Of a stretch of 64,000 nt of DNA, positions 59,738-64,000 are shown one piece after another. The translations under genes were made by a program, and so were the position numbers. Every line of letters starts with the position of its first letter. The first letter of the stretch is position 1. The notes below the pieces were generated by a model. It ran no database searches. It was not told where the DNA came from and was given only the letters and a program-made list of their open reading frames with translations. Source of the stretch: JBHGBM01 sp041946965 (lineage in GTDB: Bacteria > Acidobacteriota > Terriglobia > Bryobacterales > Bryobacteraceae); the NCBI GenBank assembly GCA_041946965.1, contig JBHGBM010000020.1:10210-74209 (forward strand), read 5' to 3'.

Positions 59738-61199
59738 CGCCGTCCCGCCGCAGCGTGCGCAGGGGATCGCCCCTGCGGTTGCGCACCGTAACCATGAGCG
59801 GCATGCTGCCCGGCAGGGAGTGCGTCGCGCAGCCCAGGCAGGGGTCGTAGGCGCGAAACGCCATCTCCACCATGTTCAGAATGCCGTCGCTCACGTTGCC
59901 GTCCTTGATGAGCGAGCGCGCCGCCCGGTCCACGCTCATGGCGATGCGCGCCGCGTTGTTCTGCGTGGCCACGATCAGGTTGGCCTTGGTAATGAGCCCG
60001 CGCTCATCCGCCGCGTAGTGATGGAAAAGCGTGCCGCGCGGCGCCTCCACCACACCCACGCCCTCGCCCGGCTTGCCAAGGGGGAAGGTGCGGACATCGG
60101 GAGAAGCGGTTTCCGGGTCGGTGGCGAGCTGCTTCATGCGCTCGGCGGCGTAGAGCAGTTCCACCAGCCGCGCCCAGTGATTGGCGAGTGTATGGTGGAC
60201 CGGCTTGCCCCCCAGCGTTTGCAGGTATTCTTCGTAAGCGGCCTGCGCCAGCGGCGTTGTGAAACCGTCGATCACGTTGAGCCGCGCCAGCGGCGCCACG
60301 CAGTACACGCCGCTTTCGGGTCCCTCCTCCAGCCCTTTCCAGCCGGGGCCGGCCAGGTAGGTGAACTTCATGTAAGTCCACGGCTCGGTGTGCTCCGAGA
60401 TGTGCTGCGCGTAATCGGCGGGCGGAAACTTCTTCCATTCGCGGCCGTCCGGCGCCGCAACGCGCAGCGTGCCGTCGTAGAAATTCAGCCGGTTGTTCTC
60501 ATCCACCATTCCCATGTAGTAGGTGCGGTGGGTGAAGCTGCCGCCGGTGATCAGATCGACGTACGCCGAATTGCGGAGCACGATCTGGCCGAATACATCC
60601 AGCGTGAAGCGGGCGAACTCGACCGCCTCGGCCGCCACGGCGCGGAATTGCGCCAGATCCGCCCCCGTCATCGCCCTGGCTACGCCGCCCGGCAGCCCGA
60701 ATACGGGATGGATCGCCTTGCCGCCGGCCAGCGCCATGCACTCGCGCAGCTTGCGGCGCATCGCGATCACCTTCTGCCCGGTCTCCACGCCGACCTTGGC
60801 CAGCACGCCGAGCACGTTGCGCTCCGCCTTGGGCGCCTGCGGCCCGACGATGAAGTCCGGCCCGCCCAGGAAGTAGAAGTGGAGTATGTGGTCCTCGGTC
60901 ATGAAGGCGCTGTAGATGAGTTCCCGCACCTTGCGCGCCGCCGGCGCCGGTTTCACGCCGTAGACCGCATCAAGCGCCTTGGTGGACGCCATGTGGTGCG
61001 CCGTGGGGCAGACCCCGCAGATGCGCGAGGTGATCTGCGGCATGTCTTCGGCGGGGCGGCCTTTGGCGAACTCCTCGAAGCCGCGCAGCTCCGGCACCTG
61101 AAAATAGGCGCGCTCGACGGCGCCCCCGTCGTCAAGGAAGATTTCGATCTTGCCGTGGCCTTCCAGCCTGGTAATGGGCTCGATGCGAATGGCGGGCAT
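59715..61199 (-). CDS. mvhA: [NiFe] hydrogenase large subunit, group 3c (MvhA-type)
   Basis: Large subunit of 494 residues of the hydrogenase that works with HdrABC. Ni ligands are C61 and C64 (RICGVCPTAHH) and C454 and C457 (DPCLGCATH); 34 residues after His460 are the peptide cleaved during maturation. ITRLEGHGKIEIFLDD and LDVFGQIVLRNSAYVD are family segments. ATG shares its bases with the mvhG stop (TGATG). Confidence 0.94.
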   Translation of the reverse strand: MPAIRIEPITRLEGHGKIEIFLDDGGAVERAYFQVPELRGFEEFAKGRPAEDMPQITSRICGVCPTAHHMASTKALDAVYGVKPAPAARKVRELIYSAFMTEDHILHFYFLGGPDFIVGPQAPKAERNVLGVLAKVGVETGQKVIAMRRKLRECMALAGGKAIHPVFGLPGGVARAMTGADLAQFRAVAAEAVEFARFTLDVFGQIVLRNSAYVDLITGGSFTHRTYYMGMVDENNRLNFYDGTLRVAAPDGREWKKFPPADYAQHISEHTEPWTYMKFTYLAGPGWKGLEEGPESGVYCVAPLARLNVIDGFTTPLAQAAYEEYLQTLGGKPVHHTLANHWARLVELLYAAERMKQLATDPETASPDVRTFPLGKPGEGVGVVEAPRGTLFHHYAADERGLITKANLIVATQNNAARIAMSVDRAARSLIKDGNVSDGILNMVEMAFRAYDPCLGCATHSLPGSMPLMVTVRNRRGDPLRTLRRDGDGRIRRT

Positions 61200-62134
61200 C
61201 AGGCTTTCCTCCTTGCCGGCAGGTAGGCGGCGGGCAGGCTGTAGCGGTAGAAGGCGCCGAGGGGATCGGGAATGCCGGCCAGGATGCGCTCGATCTCCTG
61301 CTCGTCGTTGCTGTCGGCCAGCGACGCGATGGCGGCCGCCGCCTTGCCTCCGAAATCGCGCACGCGGCTGGTGGGCCCGTTACAGCCGGTGCACGGCATG
61401 TTGCCCTTGATGCAGGCCGCCTCGCAGCCCGCCCGCGTGACCGAGCCCAGGCACAGCAGGCCTTGCGAGAGCAGGCATTTCTCGGGGTCCGCGGCCATTT
61501 CGTGCGGGCGCTTGAATTCGCTCAGCATGAGCTTTTCCGGGCGGGTATCGCGGCGCGTACAGACTTCGCACATGGCCTTGTCCGTCGCGAGCACAGCGCC
61601 CTTGGCGGGCAGGTCGCCGCCCAGCAGAATGCCTAACGCCTCGCCCAGCATCTTGGGCGTGGGAGGGCATCCGGGCACGTAGTAGTCCACGGGAATCACG
61701 CGGTCGAGCGCGTCGACGTGATCGTGGAACACCGGCAGCCGCAGCTCGTGGCCGTTCAGGCGATGCGCGGTGGCGGGTTGCGCGTCGCCGTACACCGTGC
61801 GAAGAATGCTGTCGCGGCCGGCCAGGTTCGCCAGACCCGGAATGCCGCCGGACTGGGCGCAGGATCCGAACGCGATCACGGTTTGCGCCTTGCGCCGCAG
61901 CAGCTCGGCCATGTGTTTCTGCTCGGAGTTACGCACCGCGCCGTTGAGGAACGCCACGGCGATGGAGCCGTCCGGCATGGCGGCGACGTCTTTCTCCTTG
62001 AAGTCGAGCGCCACCGGCCAGAAGACGATGTCCACCTTCGCGACCACGTCGAGGATGTTCTCGGCCAGGTCCACCACCGCTTCCTCGCAGCCGCCGCAGG
62101 CAGCGCACCAGTAAAACGCGACTTTGGGCTTCAT
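61199..62134 (-). CDS. mvhG: [NiFe] hydrogenase small subunit, group 3c (MvhG-type)
   Basis: Small subunit of 311 residues. C10-x-x-C13-x-x-C16 (WCAACGGCEEA), GSCAQSGGIPG, and VPGCPPTPKM bind the proximal cluster. A C-terminal region has CEVCTRRDTRP, CLLSQGLLCLG, GCEAACIKGNMPCTGCNGP. No signal peptide. ATG overlaps the mvhD TGA (ATGA). Confidence 0.93.
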   Translation of the reverse strand: MKPKVAFYWCAACGGCEEAVVDLAENILDVVAKVDIVFWPVALDFKEKDVAAMPDGSIAVAFLNGAVRNSEQKHMAELLRRKAQTVIAFGSCAQSGGIPGLANLAGRDSILRTVYGDAQPATAHRLNGHELRLPVFHDHVDALDRVIPVDYYVPGCPPTPKMLGEALGILLGGDLPAKGAVLATDKAMCEVCTRRDTRPEKLMLSEFKRPHEMAADPEKCLLSQGLLCLGSVTRAGCEAACIKGNMPCTGCNGPTSRVRDFGGKAAAAIASLADSNDEQEIERILAGIPDPLGAFYRYSLPAAYLPARRKA

Positions 62135-62562
62135 GCCACTGCGGCCTCCTCGCCCGCCTTGACGAAGGGACCGAGCGCCCGCACCTTCTCGACCATATCC
62201 GTCACGGTCTGGCGCAGGCGTTCGCCTTCCGATGCCGAAATCCACTCCAACCGGAGCCGCTCCTCCTCCACCCCCATGCCGCGCAGCATGCGCTTGAGCA
62301 GCAGGTAGCGGCGCAGGCACTTGTAGTTGCCTTCCTGGTAATGGCAGTCGCCGGGATGGCAGCCGCCGATCAGCACGCCGTCGGCGCCGTGCGCGAAGGC
62401 GTCCAGCACGAACTGCGGGTCCACGCGCCCGGAGCACATCACGCGCACAACGCGGATGTTGGGCGGATACTTGAGCCTGGATGTGCCCGCCAGGTCCGCC
62501 GCCAGGTAGGTGCACCAGTTGCAGAAGATGGCCACGATCTTGGGTTCGAATACATCAGGCAT
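62131..62562 (-). CDS. mvhD: MvhD-type [2Fe-2S] electron-transfer subunit
   Basis: Protein of 143 residues linking MvhAG to HdrA. IFCNWCTYLAAD, VRVMCSGRVDP and GGCHPGDCHYQEGN supply cluster Cys. It forms the contact between hydrogenase and the HdrA subunit in methanogens. Start overlaps the HdrA stop by eight bases. Confidence 0.94.
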   Translation of the reverse strand: MPDVFEPKIVAIFCNWCTYLAADLAGTSRLKYPPNIRVVRVMCSGRVDPQFVLDAFAHGADGVLIGGCHPGDCHYQEGNYKCLRRYLLLKRMLRGMGVEEERLRLEWISASEGERLRQTVTDMVEKVRALGPFVKAGEEAAVA

Positions 62563-64000
62563 AAGTGAGGATTCCCTCGATTTCGGCGAAGAGCTCTTCG
62601 TCCTCGAACATTTGTTGCTGCATGGAACCGGACGGGCACGCCGCCACGCAGGTCCCGCAGCCCTTGCAAAGCGCCTGGTTGACGCGCGCCTGTTTGACGT
62701 CCTCCAGGTACGCAATGGCGCCGTACGGGCACAGCGGCACGCAGGTGCGGCAGCCGGAGCAGACCTCCGCGAGCACATACGCCGCGTTGGGTTCGGTCTC
62801 GATGCATCCGGCGTCGATCAGCGCCAGCGCCTCCGCCGCCGCGGCGCCCGCCTGCGCCACGGTGTCCGGAATGTCCTTGGGTCCCTGGCAGGCGCCCGCC
62901 AGGAAAATGCCGTCGGTGAACGTGCTCACCGGCGCGAGCTTGGGATGCCGCTCGAGGAAGAATCCCTCGCGCGAGCAGGAGATGTTGAACAGGCGGCGGA
63001 CTTCCTGCGCGTCGGCGGCCGGCTCGAGCGCGGTGGCCAGCACCACCATGTCCACCGGAATGCGCCGCACCATGCCCGCCAGGGTGTCCTCCACGCGCAG
63101 CACGAGCCTGCCTTCCTCGGAGGAATCGAGCGCCCAGTCGGTCACCTCCGCCACCCTGCCGCGCACGAAGTGGACGCCCTCGTTGCGCAGCTTCTGGTAG
63201 AACTCCTCGAAGCCCTTGCCCGGCGTGCGAATGTCGATGTAGAAGCTGAAAACGTCCGCGCCGGTGTGCTCCTTGAGCAGGTGCGCCAGCTTGAGGGAGT
63301 ACATGCAGCACACCCGCGAGCACCACGAATTGGTCTTCTCGTCGCGCGAGCCGACGCAATGAATGATGCCGATGCTGGCGGGCTTGCGGCCGTCGCGCAT
63401 CACCACCTCGCCGGAGGTGGGGCCGGAGGCGTTCACCAGCCGCTCGATTTCGAGAGCCGTGTAGACGTTCGGATAGGTTCCGTAGCCGTAATACGGCAGC
63501 CGGCGCGCGTCGAAGGTCTGGAAGCCGGTGGAGAGGATGATGGCGCCGGCCTCGATCTCCTCGGTGCGCTCCTCCATCTTGAGGTCGATGGCGTGCCGCT
63601 CGCCGCAGGCCTCCACGCAGGTCTTCTTGCACTTGCCCGACTTGAACTGGATGCAGCTCTCCGGGTCGATCACGGGCACCTGCGGCACCGCTTGCGGGAA
63701 GGGCAGGTAGATGGGCTTGCGCTTGCTCAAGCCCATGTTGAAAGCATCCTCGACCTTGGCCTGCTTGTAGACGCAGGCGTCGATGCAGTCGAGGCAGCCG
63801 GCGCACAGTTCCTCCCGGATGTACCGCGGCTTGCGCGTGACCTGGACCTTGTAGTTGCCCACGTAGCCTTCCACGCGGCTCACTTCCGACCAGGTCCACA
63901 GCGTGATGTTGGGGTGCGCCCGCACCGCGGACATCTTGGGCGTGAGGATGCAGGCGGCGCAGTCGAGCGTGGGGAAGGTCTTGTCGAACTTGGCCATGTG
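62555..64000 (-). CDS. hdrA: Heterodisulfide reductase subunit A-like, copy 2, N-terminus beyond window
   Basis: HdrA paralogue truncated by the window edge; 481 codons are visible. It runs in step with copy 1: DKTFPTLDCAACILTPK, CAGCLDCIDACVYKQ, CSRVCCMYSLK, CSGCRTCVPLCPYG and CKGCGTCVAACPSG. The N-terminal FAD dinucleotide motif would lie beyond 64000. Directly upstream of mvhD, so it is the Hdr partner of the 3c hydrogenase. Codon 1 in view is the His of the GGHMA motif, showing the gene continues. Confidence 0.93.
   Translation of the reverse strand, partial: HMAKFDKTFPTLDCAACILTPKMSAVRAHPNITLWTWSEVSRVEGYVGNYKVQVTRKPRYIREELCAGCLDCIDACVYKQAKVEDAFNMGLSKRKPIYLPFPQAVPQVPVIDPESCIQFKSGKCKKTCVEACGERHAIDLKMEERTEEIEAGAIILSTGFQTFDARRLPYYGYGTYPNVYTALEIERLVNASGPTSGEVVMRDGRKPASIGIIHCVGSRDEKTNSWCSRVCCMYSLKLAHLLKEHTGADVFSFYIDIRTPGKGFEEFYQKLRNEGVHFVRGRVAEVTDWALDSSEEGRLVLRVEDTLAGMVRRIPVDMVVLATALEPAADAQEVRRLFNISCSREGFFLERHPKLAPVSTFTDGIFLAGACQGPKDIPDTVAQAGAAAAEALALIDAGCIETEPNAAYVLAEVCSGCRTCVPLCPYGAIAYLEDVKQARVNQALCKGCGTCVAACPSGSMQQQMFEDEELFAEIEGILTYA

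Overview
The window is GC-rich, densely coded bacterial chromosome. It most likely comes from an Acidobacteriota member of the Solibacter/Bryobacter type (inference). The lineage evidence is two Oar-like TonB-dependent receptors with N-terminal carboxypeptidase-regulatory-like domains, a beta-propeller protein ending in a Solibacter-type (TIGR03437-like) C-terminal domain, a Ser/Thr kinase fused to TolB-like and TPR domains, and frequent GTG/TTG starts. I see no tRNA, rRNA, CRISPR array, insertion sequence or phage gene.

Layout. 1-14.5 kb holds housekeeping and transport genes: a partial pyridine nucleotide transhydrogenase, an orphan Mla-type ABC ATPase, a split DMT transporter pair, lepB, a GDP-mannose pyrophosphorylase, argD, two Crp/Fnr-type regulators, a large outer-membrane receptor with a good promoter and terminator, gltS-ubiD, and fabG. 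14.6-27 kb is a minus-strand Tad (Flp) pilus locus running DUF192, TadD-like, flp, a large membrane protein, cpaB, cpaC, tadG, two tadE-like genes, tadZ, tadA, tadB, tadC. No prepilin peptidase is visible. 27-39 kb holds the surface beta-propeller protein, a tandem pair of phosphohexomutases, and a small polysaccharide/ester-utilisation group (CBM9-like, alpha/beta hydrolase, receptor, sulfatase).

39.3-40.8 kb is the most unusual short region. It has a one-helix membrane protein, a 53-residue acidic protein ending in Gly, a minimal E2 (UBC-like) protein with a plausible active-site Cys, and an E1/ThiF-like adenylyltransferase. This looks like a stripped-down ubiquitin-type conjugation cassette.

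40.9-64 kb is an energy-metabolism supercluster in two facing operons. The plus-strand operon has its own near-consensus promoter and encodes an HdrD-like protein, EtfB, EtfA, a membrane Etf:quinone-type FeS oxidoreductase, HdrB and HdrA. The minus-strand operon enters from beyond the window end with a second HdrA, then MvhD-MvhG-MvhA (group 3c [NiFe] hydrogenase), a maturation protease, receiver / receiver-histidine kinase / receiver proteins, a group 3b-type hydrogenase (diheme-free FeS beta subunit, diaphorase, small and large subunits), a membrane histidine kinase, a second protease and a Ser/Thr kinase. Nearly every junction overlaps or is a few bases apart. Together the genes suggest flavin-based electron bifurcation or confurcation between H2, NAD(P)H, a thiol/disulfide-type acceptor, Etf and the quinone pool, under dedicated two-component and kinase control. 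The physiological substrates are not shown by sequence.
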